The notes below the pieces were generated by a model. That model made no database searches, was not told where the DNA came from, and saw only the letters and a list, made by a program, of their open reading frames with translations. From NCBI RefSeq assembly GCF_003984645.1, contig NZ_RWKI01000019.1, forward strand, positions 28,615-92,614: a stretch of 64,000 bases of DNA, in the 5' to 3' direction. Positions 43,721-52,223 of the stretch are shown piece after piece. The position numbers were made by a program, and so were the translations under genes. Positions within the stretch are counted from its first letter, which is position 1, and the number at the start of each line of letters is the position of its first letter. This DNA is from Variovorax sp. MHTC-1 (GTDB taxonomy: Bacteria > Pseudomonadota > Gammaproteobacteria > Burkholderiales > Burkholderiaceae_C).

Positions 43721-44398
43721 ATGCGCCGCCCCATGGTCCGTACCTTGCGCCCTCCGCCCCCGCCGCCCGCGAAAAAACCGCGCCTCACCCGATCGGCCGC
43801 CGCGCCCGTCGAATCGATAGGGCGCGACGTCATGGGCGAGCGGCTGCGCTCGATCCGCAAGGCCGGCAAGCTCACGCTGAAGGAACTGTCCGTTCGTTCG
43901 GGCGTGGCCTTGTCCACGCTGTCGAAGATGGAGCTCGGGCAGATCTCGATCAGCTACGAGAAATTCGCCGCCGTCGCGCGGGCGCTGAACGTCGATATCT
44001 CCCGCCTGTTCGATCCGGCCGCGCGCCGCGCGGGCAAGGCGGCGCCGACCTTCGTTCATTCGGCGCTCGGCAGTGCCCCGAGCTATACCAGCGACCAGTA
44101 CGAATACCGGATGCTGTGCGCCGATCATCCGGCGAAGATCATGGAGCCGATGCACGGCCGCATCCTGGCGCGCCACGAGAGCGAGTTCGCCGACTTCATC
44201 CGGCACCCGGGCCACGAGTTCTGCATGGTCCTGTCCGGCACTGTGCGCATCCGCTTCGAGACGGGCGAATCGGTGCTGGTGCGGCGCAACGAGTCGGTCT
44301 ACTTCGACAGCGGCGTGGGGCATATCTACCTCTCGGTCGGAAAGGCGCAGGCGCAGGTGGTGGTGGTCATGTCCGGATCTGCGGCCGGCAGCCCGTAG
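43721..44398 (+). CDS. XRE-cupin transcriptional regulator
   Basis: The ~225-residue protein has a Pro/Lys-rich N-terminal tail, then an XRE helix-turn-helix (residues ~40-95: GERLRSIRKAGKLTLKELS, VALSTLSKMELGQIS). A C-terminal cupin sensor domain contains HPGHEFCMVLSGTVRIRFET and FDSGVGHIYLS. Such proteins bind a small ligand in the cupin and repress or activate catabolic genes. An internal ATG at 43733 could also be the start. The divergent operon and paired dyads make those genes the likely targets. Confidence 0.85.
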   Translation: MRRPMVRTLRPPPPPPAKKPRLTRSAAAPVESIGRDVMGERLRSIRKAGKLTLKELSVRSGVALSTLSKMELGQISISYEKFAAVARALNVDISRLFDPAARRAGKAAPTFVHSALGSAPSYTSDQYEYRMLCADHPAKIMEPMHGRILARHESEFADFIRHPGHEFCMVLSGTVRIRFETGESVLVRRNESVYFDSGVGHIYLSVGKAQAQVVVVMSGSAAGSP

Positions 44399-44443
44399 CC
44401 GCGCACACTCGCCTTGGCCGCTGCTTTTCGCTAACCTTGCGCG

Positions 44444-45352
44444 ATGAATGCAGCACTCGCCCCGCAGCGCGCCGGCGTCGGCGTACCCATCGGGCCGCCG
44501 CCGCCAGCGCCCGATCTGCCGACCCCGCCAACGCCCGCGCAGCCACCGCCGCCGCCACCCGAGGGCGACCCGCCGGCGGTTGATCCGCCGATGACCGACC
44601 CGGGCGCGCCGTCGCCGGTCGCCGATCCGCCGCCCGGCGCGGCGGCGCTGGGGCGCCTGCATGCGCGCCGCCTGCGCGAGATCTATCGCTCGGCCGGCTG
44701 GCCCTGCTGCGACGCCATCGAGGTCGACCTGCTGGCGGCCGGCCTGCTGGAACGCGTGCGTTCGGCACCGGGCCACGAAACGCTGCGCGTCACCGATGCC
44801 GGCATCGCGCACATCGCGCGCACGCTGGTCGTCAACCGCGCGGTGCTCTCCAAGCATGAGGCGTTGGTCGAGCAGGTCGCGCGCGAGATGACGCGCGCCG
44901 GCCGCGTGGCTTGGCGGGCCTTGAGTCTGCGGGCGCGGCTGCCGGCGCTGAACGAAGGCGACAAGCCGCGCTGGTGCATCGCGCGGCCGGACGTCTTCTC
45001 GATCCGCAACACCAGCGTCGAGGCCTATGCGCAGCCGATCGTGCACGAGGTGAAGGTCAACCGCGCCGACCTGCTGAGCGATCTGCGCAAGCCCGACAAG
45101 CGCGCCGCCTACCTCGACCTCGGCGGCGAGTGCTGGTACGTGCTGGGCTGCGACGCCAAGGGCCGCCCTATCGGCGAGCCCGACGAAATCCCGGCCGAAT
45201 GCGGCGTGCTGATCGCGCAGCAGGGCCGGCTGGTGGTGGCGCGTTCGGCCGTGCACCGCGCGTTGCCGCGCATGCCCTTCAGCCTCTGGATGGCGCTGGC
45301 CAAGACCCAGCCGGTGCCGGGCTTCGACGACGAGTCGCAGGATCTGCTGTAG
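44444..45352 (+). CDS. Hypothetical protein with Pro-rich N-terminus and possible PD-(D/E)xK nuclease-like domain
   Basis: The 302-residue protein is not one I can name. The first ~65 residues are mostly Pro, Ala and Asp and probably disordered. Residues ~70-130 look like a small winged-helix (IEVDLLAAGLLERV, TLRVTDAGIAHIA). The C-terminal half has RPDVFSIR, then IVHEVKVNRADLLSDLRKPD, then a YVLG strand. This D...ExK order with a following helix matches the core of PD-(D/E)xK nucleases such as MmcB-like proteins. The assignment is inference from pattern only. Confidence 0.7.
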   Translation: MNAALAPQRAGVGVPIGPPPPAPDLPTPPTPAQPPPPPPEGDPPAVDPPMTDPGAPSPVADPPPGAAALGRLHARRLREIYRSAGWPCCDAIEVDLLAAGLLERVRSAPGHETLRVTDAGIAHIARTLVVNRAVLSKHEALVEQVAREMTRAGRVAWRALSLRARLPALNEGDKPRWCIARPDVFSIRNTSVEAYAQPIVHEVKVNRADLLSDLRKPDKRAAYLDLGGECWYVLGCDAKGRPIGEPDEIPAECGVLIAQQGRLVVARSAVHRALPRMPFSLWMALAKTQPVPGFDDESQDLL

Positions 45353-45369
45353 GGAACGGAGCGAGCACC

Positions 45370-45777
45370 GTGAAAGAGCCGCTTCCGGATTCGCCTTTCC
45401 AAGCCATTCGGGCCATCGACTACTCGGTCATCTTTGTCCGCGATATGGCAGCGATGCGTCGCTTCTATGAAGACATTCTCCGGTTCAGCCTGTCACGGGA
45501 GCTGTCGCCGAACTGGGTCGAGTACCGAGTCGGCGCCAACACCCTGGCATTGGCAACGCCCGGTCGAACTGCAACCGATGCTCGCACGCCAAAAGGCAGC
45601 GCCTCGCTTCAGCTAGCGTTCAAGGTTTCCGCGCCGGATGTAGATCGGTGTGCGGCCGAACTCGTGCGGCAGGGCATCGATCTTCTCTCTCCCCCTGCCG
45701 ATCAGCCTTTTGGCCATCGCACGCTTTTCTTTCGCGACCCCGACGGAAACCTGCTCGAGGTGTTTGCCGAGATATAG
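45370..45777 (+). CDS. VOC (glyoxalase/bleomycin resistance) family protein
   Basis: The 135-residue protein starts at a GTG eight bases after GGAG. Its fold shows as IDYSVIFVRDMAAMRRFYED at the start and FFRDPDGNLLEVFAEI at the end, with two beta-alpha-beta-beta-beta halves. The C-terminal glutamate is a likely metal ligand; the first ligand position seems to be a serine rather than histidine. Function could be lyase, dioxygenase or ligand binding. It lies 17 bp after the hypothetical gene. Confidence 0.82.
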   Translation: MKEPLPDSPFQAIRAIDYSVIFVRDMAAMRRFYEDILRFSLSRELSPNWVEYRVGANTLALATPGRTATDARTPKGSASLQLAFKVSAPDVDRCAAELVRQGIDLLSPPADQPFGHRTLFFRDPDGNLLEVFAEI

Positions 45778-45795
45778 CTTCCGTCGACCGGGGCC

Positions 45796-48321
45796 TCAAG
45801 CGAAGCGCGGCGCCATTTGCACCGCGAGCGCGGCCAGCAGCCCTTGCGCCGTGACGCAATGCCACATCAGGAGCGTGTTGTCGATGGTGGCGCGCGCGGC
45901 AGGCTGGAGCCGGCCGCTCCAGGAGCGTGCCAGCACGTAGCCGCCCATCAGCAGCAGCACCGCGACGTGGAAGCCCTGGTAGCCGAGCAGCATGCCGACG
46001 GTCGCGCTCCAGGCCTGTGCGCGCGGGTCGAGTCCGGCCTGCAGATGGCCGGCCAGGTCGAGCGCGAAGGCGCCGCTGGTGCAGGCCATCGCGAGCAGCA
46101 CCAGCGCGCGCAGCAGCCGCTGGCCGCTCGCCTCGGCCGAGCCCAGCACGTGCGCTGCGCCTGCCATCAGCAGCGAGCCGGCCGCGAGCAGTGCGGCCGA
46201 GCCCAGCGGCCAGCGCGCCGCGGGCAGCGCCGCACCGGCCGGCGGGCACACGTCCGCGGCCATCGACACGTGAAGATGCGAGAACACGAGGGACGCGAAG
46301 ATCGTCATGTCCACTGCGATCAGCACGATCACGGCCCACCATGAATGCGAGGCGCGGCCGGCGGCGCCCACCGGCAGGTAGACGCCGCGCGCGACGCGGG
46401 CCGTCGCGCTCGGCGGCAACTGGTCGGAACCCCAGAGCCAGACGAGGATGGCGGCGATCGCGAGCAGGCCGCAGGCGAAGGCGGGCACGATGCGTTCGAC
46501 CGTCAGCAGCAGGAAGAAGCCCGCGGTCCCCGCCGCGGCGACCATCGGCCACCAGCCGTCGGTGGGCAGCCGCAGCAGGTGCAGCGGCCGCGCATCGCGC
46601 GCGCTGGTCACCAGCGTCTCGCGGCCGCCGAAGACCGTGCCGGGCAGCCAGTGGCGGCCTGCCTCGACCTCCTGTGGCAGCGCGGGCCGGTCCCACAGGG
46701 GTTCGCGGGAAATCACTTCGGGAATGCTGCGCACGCCGTAGTCGCGCATCGGCAGCCATTCGAGCGTGCCGGCCCGCCACGGGTTGCCGTGCTCCTTCCC
46801 GGGTCGCCACAGCGTGCGCGCCGCGTCGGCGATGAACAGCAATACGCCGGCTGCCAGGGTGAAGGCGCCGATGGTCGACAGCAGGTTGAGGCCGTTCCAG
46901 CCCAGATCGCCGGGGTAGGTATAGACGCGCCGCGGCATGCCCATCAGCCCCGCGATGTGCATCGGAAAGAAGGCGAGATTGAAGCCGCCGAACATCAGGC
47001 CGAAGACCCAGCGGCCCCAGCGTTCCGACAGGCAATGCCCGTTGAACACCGGCAGCCAGTAGTAGAAGCCGGCAAACAGCGGGAACACCATGCCGCCGAT
47101 CAGCACGTAGTGGAAATGCGCGACGATGAAGTAGCTGTCGTGCGCCTGCCAGTCGAAGGGCAGCACCGCCACCATCACGCCCGTGAGCCCGCCCAGCACG
47201 AAGATGAAATGGAAGCCGAGCAAAAACAGCGTCGGCGCGTTCGGCCGCACGCGGCCGCGCCAGAAGGTCGCGATCCATGCGAACACCTGCACGCCGCTCG
47301 GAATCGCGACGATGAAGCTGGCCGCCGAGACGACCATCATCGAGAGGTTGCCGAGGCCGGCCGTGAACATGTGGTGCGCCCACAGCGCGAAGCTCACGAT
47401 GCCGACGCCCGCCAGCGCCGCGACCACGCCGCGATAGGCCACCAGCGGCGTGCCCGCGAGCGTGGCGATCATCATCGAGACCATGCCGGCTGCGGGCAGG
47501 AAGATGATGTAGACCTCCGGATGGCCGAAGAACCAGAACAGGTGCTGCCACAGGAGCGGATCGCCGCCGCGCGCCGCGATGAAGAAGGGCCAGTCGAAGG
47601 CGCGCTCGAGCTCGAGCAGCATGGTGGCCGCGATCACCGCAGGGAAAGCGAACACGATCATCAGCGCGGTCACCAGCATGGCCCAGGCGAACACCGGCAT
47701 CTTCATCAGCGTCATGCCCGGCGCGCGCGTGAAGAGGATGCCGATGATGAGCTCGATCGCGCCCGCGATCGCAGAGATCTCGATGAAGCCGATACCCAGG
47801 AGCCACCAGTCCGCGCCGCGCCCCGGCGAGAACTCCTTGCCGGTGAGCGGTGGGTACATGAACCAGCCGCCGTCGGGTGATTGACCGAAGAAGATGGTGC
47901 AGAAGAAGGCGATGCCGCCGATCGCATAGGCCCAGAAAGCGTAGGCCGACAGGCGCGGAAAGGGCAGGTCGCGCGCACCCAGCATGCCCGGCAGCAGGTA
48001 GACGGCCACGGCCTCGACGATCGGCACCGCGAACAGGAACATCATCACGGTGCCGTGCATCGTGAAGAGCTGGTTGTAGGTCTTCGGGTCGACGAGCCCG
48101 TTGTCGGGCACGGCGAGCTGCGCGCGCATCACGAGCGCCAGGATGCCGGCGAGCACGAAGAAGAGCATCGCAGTCGCGATGTAGAACACGCCGATGTGCG
48201 TGTTGTTGACGGCCGAGAGCAGCCGCCAGCCTTCGGGTGCCCGCCAGGCGCGTTCGAGCGCCTCGCGCTCGCCGTCTGGGCGCGGCAGGCTGGAGGGCAG
48301 GGTGTCGGCCGCGGGTTTCAT
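45796..48321 (-). CDS. Cytochrome c oxidase, fused subunits I and III (caa3 type)
   Basis: The 841-residue protein has a complete subunit I core of ~12 helices: FTMHGTVMMFLF (heme a ligand), FWFFGHPEVYIIFLP with the cross-linked His-Tyr, FALWAHHMFTAGL with the CuB histidines, and VAHFHYVLIGG with heme ligands. After residue ~600 it continues with a subunit III-like membrane region (AVIVLIAVDMTIFASLVFSH, LLGYQGFHVAVLLLM). Such I+III fusions occur in caa3-type and related oxidases. The start overlaps the subunit II stop by 4 bp. Confidence 0.92.
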   Translation of the reverse strand: MKPAADTLPSSLPRPDGEREALERAWRAPEGWRLLSAVNNTHIGVFYIATAMLFFVLAGILALVMRAQLAVPDNGLVDPKTYNQLFTMHGTVMMFLFAVPIVEAVAVYLLPGMLGARDLPFPRLSAYAFWAYAIGGIAFFCTIFFGQSPDGGWFMYPPLTGKEFSPGRGADWWLLGIGFIEISAIAGAIELIIGILFTRAPGMTLMKMPVFAWAMLVTALMIVFAFPAVIAATMLLELERAFDWPFFIAARGGDPLLWQHLFWFFGHPEVYIIFLPAAGMVSMMIATLAGTPLVAYRGVVAALAGVGIVSFALWAHHMFTAGLGNLSMMVVSAASFIVAIPSGVQVFAWIATFWRGRVRPNAPTLFLLGFHFIFVLGGLTGVMVAVLPFDWQAHDSYFIVAHFHYVLIGGMVFPLFAGFYYWLPVFNGHCLSERWGRWVFGLMFGGFNLAFFPMHIAGLMGMPRRVYTYPGDLGWNGLNLLSTIGAFTLAAGVLLFIADAARTLWRPGKEHGNPWRAGTLEWLPMRDYGVRSIPEVISREPLWDRPALPQEVEAGRHWLPGTVFGGRETLVTSARDARPLHLLRLPTDGWWPMVAAAGTAGFFLLLTVERIVPAFACGLLAIAAILVWLWGSDQLPPSATARVARGVYLPVGAAGRASHSWWAVIVLIAVDMTIFASLVFSHLHVSMAADVCPPAGAALPAARWPLGSAALLAAGSLLMAGAAHVLGSAEASGQRLLRALVLLAMACTSGAFALDLAGHLQAGLDPRAQAWSATVGMLLGYQGFHVAVLLLMGGYVLARSWSGRLQPAARATIDNTLLMWHCVTAQGLLAALAVQMAPRFA

Positions 48322-49253
48322 TTGAGCTCGCCGAGCCAGGCCGCGATGGATCGAAGGCTCGCCTCGTCGATGCGCTCGCCCGACGAAGGCATGCGTGCGC
48401 CGGGCTTGAGCTGCTGCGTGTGGGCCACCCACTGCGCGAGGCCGGCGGCGTCGTTCGCCACCGTGCCCGCGCCGAGGTAGAGGCGGCTGCCGACGTGCGT
48501 GAGGTCGGGGCCGAGCCGGCTTTCTTCGCTCACGCCGCGCACCGTGTGGCAGGCGTTGCAGCGATGGGCGAGAAAGGCTTCGCGGCCACGCTCGATCTCT
48601 GGCGAGGACGAGGCCGCCGCGGGCCGCGCCTGAGCCGCGAGCCAGGCCTCGAAGGCTGCGGGTTGCTCCGCCACCACGTGCAGCGCCATGCGTGCATGCT
48701 GGTCGCCGCAGTACTCCGCGCATTGTCCGCGCCAGGTGCCGGGCCGGTCGGCCTGCAACTGCAGGTGCTGCACGCGGCCCGGCAGCATGTCCATCTTGCC
48801 GCCCAGTGCCGGCACCCAGAAGCTGTGGATCACGTCGGCGCTCGTAAGGCCGAAGTAGACCGGCCGGCCCACGGGGATGCGGATCTCGTTGGCACCCACG
48901 ATCTCGGCGCCGCTGGCCGGATCGCGGTAGCGCAGCTCCCACCACCACATGTGCGCGGTGACGCCGACGATCAGCGCGTTCTTCGGCGGCGCGATGCGCC
49001 ACGGCGGCTTGTGCCACTCGCTGTAGGCGAAGAGCGCGGCCAGCACCGCGGTGGGGAACACGACGCCGCCGCCGAGCACCCACCAGCGCGCATTCACCTG
49101 GCCGCCGCGCCGCCGCACGGCCAACACGAGCAGCGCCATCACGGCCACGAAGATCAGCGTCGCGCCCAGCACCAGCACCGTGCTCACGCCGAGCAGCGTT
49201 TCGGCCACCGGGCCCGCGGCCTGCAGTGTGGATTGCGAAGCCGTGCCGCTCAT
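48318..49253 (-). CDS. Cytochrome c oxidase subunit II with fused cytochrome c domain
   Basis: The 311-residue protein has two N-terminal transmembrane helices, then a cupredoxin domain with the CuA site (HSFWVPALGGKMDML and CAEYCGDQHARM). A C-terminal cytochrome c module has the heme motif CNACH near residue 235 and a distal methionine in GARMPSSG. The covalent heme c defines the caa3 type, which takes electrons directly from a cytochrome or complex III. The gene overlaps both neighbours by 4 bp. Confidence 0.92.
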   Translation of the reverse strand: MSGTASQSTLQAAGPVAETLLGVSTVLVLGATLIFVAVMALLVLAVRRRGGQVNARWWVLGGGVVFPTAVLAALFAYSEWHKPPWRIAPPKNALIVGVTAHMWWWELRYRDPASGAEIVGANEIRIPVGRPVYFGLTSADVIHSFWVPALGGKMDMLPGRVQHLQLQADRPGTWRGQCAEYCGDQHARMALHVVAEQPAAFEAWLAAQARPAAASSSPEIERGREAFLAHRCNACHTVRGVSEESRLGPDLTHVGSRLYLGAGTVANDAAGLAQWVAHTQQLKPGARMPSSGERIDEASLRSIAAWLGELK

Positions 49254-49666
49254 TCGAGTGCGAGCAGGTAGGCCGCCATGTCGCGCGCATCCTCGGGCGA
49301 GACGCCCATCGCGGGCATCACGGTGCCGGGCACCACGGCCTGCGGCGCAACGATCCAGCGCGCCAGCGTGTCGGGACCGTTGGGCACCTGGCCCGCGATG
49401 TAGCTGCGGCGGCCGAAAGCCTCGAGCGGCGGGCCGACCGTGCCGCGTGCCACCGGGACTTCCGGAATCGCGTGGCAGCTGCCGCACTGGTATTGCGCGA
49501 GCAGCTGCTGGCCGCGCGCGATCTGGGCCGCTGGCGCCTTGGCGTTGGGCAGCTTGCGTTCGCCGAGCTCGCAGCCGCTAGCGAGCGCCGCGATGGTCAG
49601 CAGCAGTGCGGTCCATGAGCCGGAGCGATCCGGCATCAGCAGCAGCGGCAGCAGGGTAGCGGGCAT
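49250..49666 (-). CDS. Lipoprotein cytochrome c
   Basis: The ~138-residue protein has a signal with lipobox ASGC, followed by one heme-binding motif (QCGSCHAIPEVPV) and a downstream Met ligand (TVMPAMGVSP). The start is uncertain: ATG 49666 or 49636; the latter gives a better signal n-region (MPDRSGSW). As first gene of the oxidase operon, with an ATGA overlap to subunit II, it probably donates electrons to the oxidase or is an extra subunit. Confidence 0.8.
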   Translation of the reverse strand: MPATLLPLLLMPDRSGSWTALLLTIAALASGCELGERKLPNAKAPAAQIARGQQLLAQYQCGSCHAIPEVPVARGTVGPPLEAFGRRSYIAGQVPNGPDTLARWIVAPQAVVPGTVMPAMGVSPEDARDMAAYLLALE

Positions 49667-49742
49667 CCCGCGATTCTCGCGGCGCGAATGCGCCTTGCGC
49701 CGACACGGCAGCGCTCTCGCGCGTCGGACAATGCCGCCAAAC

Positions 49743-50606
49743 ATGGGAACCTCGAAGACCGTCCTGCTGACGCTTGCGGTGCTCGGCCTGGCCGCGGCGG
49801 CGGGCGCGGCGGTGACGGTGTGGGGCGGGCTCTACAACATCTCCGCGACCGAGCAGCACACGCAGCCCGTGTATTCGATGCTCGAGACTGCGATGCGACA
49901 AGCGGTGCGCTTGCGCGCACGCGGCATCGAGCCGCCGAAGCTCGACGACGAACGGCTGGTGCTGCGCGGCGCCGCCTGCTTTCGCGACAAGTGCCAGCAA
50001 TGCCACGGCGGCCCCGGCGTTGCGCAGGACGACATCGGCAAGAGCATGCAGCCCTGGCCCGGACCGCTGGTCGATGCGCGCCAACACTGGAACACGCGCG
50101 AGCTCTACTGGGTGACGAAGCACGGCATCAAGATGAGCGGCATGCCGGCCTGGGAATTTCGCCTGGCCGAGGAAGACCTGTGGGCCGTGGTCGCCTTTCT
50201 CGAGCGGCTGCCCGACCTCACGCCGCAGCAGTATGCCCAGGCGACGCAGGCGGGCGTGACAGTGACGAGCGGCCCCGCGGTGCCAAGTGCCTGTGGCCCC
50301 CGCGCGGCGACGAATGCCGATGCGCAGGGCGATGTGCGCCGCGGTGCGAAGGCAATCCACCAGTACGCCTGCGGCACCTGCCATACCATCCCGGGCGTCA
50401 CCGGCTCGCAGCCCAACGTTGGCCCGCCGCTCGCCGGCGTGGCGCGCCGCGCGATGATCGGCGGCAAGCTCGCCAACACGCCCGACAACATGGTGCGCTG
50501 GCTGCGCCACACGCGCGAGGTCGACCCGCAGACAGCCATGCCCCAGATGGGCGTGACGGAGCAGGACGCGCGCGACATCGCGGCGTACCTGGCGACGCTC
50601 GACTGA
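49743..50606 (+). CDS. Diheme cytochrome c
   Basis: The 287-residue protein has an N-terminal hydrophobic anchor or signal (LLTLAVLGLAAAAGAAVTVW) and two heme motifs: CQQCHGGPG near residue 82 and CGTCHTIPG near 215. The second domain resembles the lipoprotein cytochrome of the divergent operon, with a matching MPQMGVTEQDARDIAAYL ending. It is probably an electron carrier to the caa3 oxidase. An ATG at 49731 could also be used. Confidence 0.85.
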   Translation: MGTSKTVLLTLAVLGLAAAAGAAVTVWGGLYNISATEQHTQPVYSMLETAMRQAVRLRARGIEPPKLDDERLVLRGAACFRDKCQQCHGGPGVAQDDIGKSMQPWPGPLVDARQHWNTRELYWVTKHGIKMSGMPAWEFRLAEEDLWAVVAFLERLPDLTPQQYAQATQAGVTVTSGPAVPSACGPRAATNADAQGDVRRGAKAIHQYACGTCHTIPGVTGSQPNVGPPLAGVARRAMIGGKLANTPDNMVRWLRHTREVDPQTAMPQMGVTEQDARDIAAYLATLD

Positions 50607-50613
50607 GCCGATC

Positions 50614-51021
50614 TCAGGTTGTGTAGTCGCCGCTGGCTTCGGGCTGGAACAGGATCTCGACCACTTCGGCGCGGCCTTCCTCGCCGCTGGGCAAGGTCCA
50701 GCTCGCCACCGCGCCGAGCCGCAAGCCGATCAGGCTCATGCCGACCGGCGAGAGCACCGAGACGAGGCCGGCGCCGGGCTCGGCGTCCTTAGGGTAGCAG
50801 AGCGTCAGCTTGTGGCGCTGGCCCGAGGGCACATCTGCGAGGGTGACTTGCGAATACATCGTGACGACATCTGCCGGCACCTCGCGTGAGCCAAGCACCT
50901 CGGCGGCATCGAGCAGGGCTTCGAGCCCCGGATGGGATTTTTCGTCGAGCAGCTTGCTGAGACGAAGGTGATCGAGCTCGGTGAGCGTGCGCTCGCCGCG
51001 AAGGGTGGTCGTCGATGACAT
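50614..51021 (-). CDS. rnk: Regulator of nucleoside diphosphate kinase (GreA/GreB-like C-terminal domain)
   Basis: The 135-residue protein starts six bases after GGAG. Its N-terminal helical part (LTELDHLRLSKLLDEK) is short, and the C-terminal ~80 residues form the GreA/B FKBP-like domain (VTLADVPSGQRHKLTLCYP, VSVLSPVGMSLIGLRLG). Rnk-type proteins bind RNA polymerase but lack the long coiled-coil tip, so they do not stimulate cleavage as GreA does. Confidence 0.88.
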   Translation of the reverse strand: MSSTTTLRGERTLTELDHLRLSKLLDEKSHPGLEALLDAAEVLGSREVPADVVTMYSQVTLADVPSGQRHKLTLCYPKDAEPGAGLVSVLSPVGMSLIGLRLGAVASWTLPSGEEGRAEVVEILFQPEASGDYTT

Positions 51022-51344
51022 GAAGCACTCCAATCGAATGCGAGCCGTAAAGGGTCGCTGTCGCGCGGGGCTTAAGCCCGGCGATCGATGGTTGCGCTAA
51101 ACGAGAAGAGGGAAGGGGGATCGCCGGGCGGGGGAGGGTGCGGCTGGCGTGCGCTCAGCGGGCCGGGTCGCCTTGCCCTCGGCTGCACGCGCGCGCCGGC
51201 CTGCCGCGAGGGCGGCGGGGGCTGCAGCGGGGCAGTCAGCGACGGGGAGGACGGTGGCTGGGAAGCGCATGCGAACCATTGTAGGAGGCGTTGCGAGGGA
51301 CGGCTCGGCGGATGACCCTTCGAGGAGTGCCGAGATCGAGCGGG
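51022..51344. other. 323-bp intergenic region without a recognised gene
   Basis: The rnk promoter should lie here. GC-rich open frames exist on both strands, but none has a ribosome-binding site or recognisable protein pattern. No strong hairpin-plus-T terminator is seen. Confidence 0.5.
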
Positions 51345-51752
51345 TCAGGCGGCCGCGCCACGCAACGCGTCGGCCCATGCGGGAGAGACCCTGCGAGACG
51401 CCAGTTCGAGCGGAAGCCCGGGAATGGTCAGCAGCCGCAAGGCCTCGACGGACGTGTAGTCTTGATTGCCGGCCAGGAAGCGCATCCGGCAGCCGCCGAT
51501 GGAGATGCTGTCGCCATCGACCAGATGCTGCGACTCCACCTTGACGCCGTTCACATAGACGCCGTTGCTGCTGGCCAGATCCTTGATCGTCACGAACGGA
51601 CCGTCGAGGATCAGCACGGCATGGAGACGGCTGACTCGTTCATGCTTGATGACGATGTCGTTGGTCGTCGCCCGCCCGACGGTTGTTTCCGGCTTGCGCA
51701 GCTTGATCTGCTTGGTGGTGTTGGCGTTGATCAACAAGAGGAGTTTGGGCAT
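51345..51752 (-). CDS. FHA-domain protein
   Basis: The 135-residue protein is almost entirely one forkhead-associated domain. The phosphothreonine-binding residues are seen in TVGRATTNDIVIKHERVSRL and the asparagine loop in SSNGVYVNGVKV. FHA domains bind phosphothreonine peptides; no kinase gene is nearby. ATG 51752 starts MPKLLLLINANTT; upstream in-frame residues have no ribosome-binding site. Confidence 0.88.
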   Translation of the reverse strand: MPKLLLLINANTTKQIKLRKPETTVGRATTNDIVIKHERVSRLHAVLILDGPFVTIKDLASSNGVYVNGVKVESQHLVDGDSISIGGCRMRFLAGNQDYTSVEALRLLTIPGLPLELASRRVSPAWADALRGAAA

Positions 51753-51950
51753 GTCTCGCGTTCCGTTGTGTCGTTCTGTTTCAGCAGATCGACGAACGCT
51801 GGAGCGCCAGGCACGCATCTGCAGACCTTTGTCCGTCCCTTCGATGGGGACCGGATCGGAAGTCGGCAGAGGTTAGGGATGAGCGCTTCGGGAGTAAAAC
51901 GCTTTGGATCAATGAGATAAATCGATGGCGCGAATACCTCCGCGAAGCGC

Positions 51951-51980
51951 AACGAAAACGGCCCCTGCAAGAGGGGCCGT
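51951..51980 (-). terminator. Rho-independent terminator of tRNA-Gly
   Basis: ACGGCCCCT-CTTGC-AGGGGCCGT on the minus strand is followed by TTTCGTT. It lies 12 bp after the tRNA. Confidence 0.8.
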
Positions 51981-51992
51981 GATAGCTGGATT

Positions 51993-52066
51993 TGGAGCGG
52001 GTGAAGGGAATCGAACCCTCGTATGAAGCTTGGGAAGCTGCCGTTCTGCCATTGAACTACACCCGC
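51993..52066 (-). tRNA. tRNA-Gly (anticodon CCC)
   Basis: The 74-nt cloverleaf includes an encoded CCA end. The acceptor stem GCGGGTG pairs with CACCCGC, the T-arm is GAGGGTTCGATTCCCTT, and the anticodon loop TTCCCAA gives CCC. The anticodon stem GCAGC/GCTTC contains one C-T mismatch at its second pair. Confidence 0.93.
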
Positions 52067-52076
52067 AGCGGCGTGG

Positions 52077-52082
52077 ATTCTA
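52077..52082 (-). promoter_or_regulatory. Possible -10 box of tRNA-Gly
   Basis: TAGAAT on the minus strand lies 10 nt before the mature 5' end. No good -35 is visible. Confidence 0.35.
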
Positions 52083-52223
52083 CTGCGGGCCTTCCAGGTC
52101 CACGGTCCTGCCCCATGCACCGGACGCACGGCCAAATTTCAAGGACGCCAGGTCAGGCGCCCGAGCGAGCAAGTCGCAAAATGAGCCTCCGGCTCTTCAA
52201 CGCGTTCATTCCGGGAGCACGCC

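Noticed and set aside
51097..51378. A 93-codon minus-strand frame upstream of rnk
   Set aside because: It is Ala/Pro/Arg-rich, has no ribosome-binding site, overlaps the 3' end of the FHA gene and shows no domain pattern.
51993..52066. tRNA-Gly as an integration site for a genomic island
   Set aside because: No integrase gene and no direct repeat of the tRNA 3' end are visible in the window.
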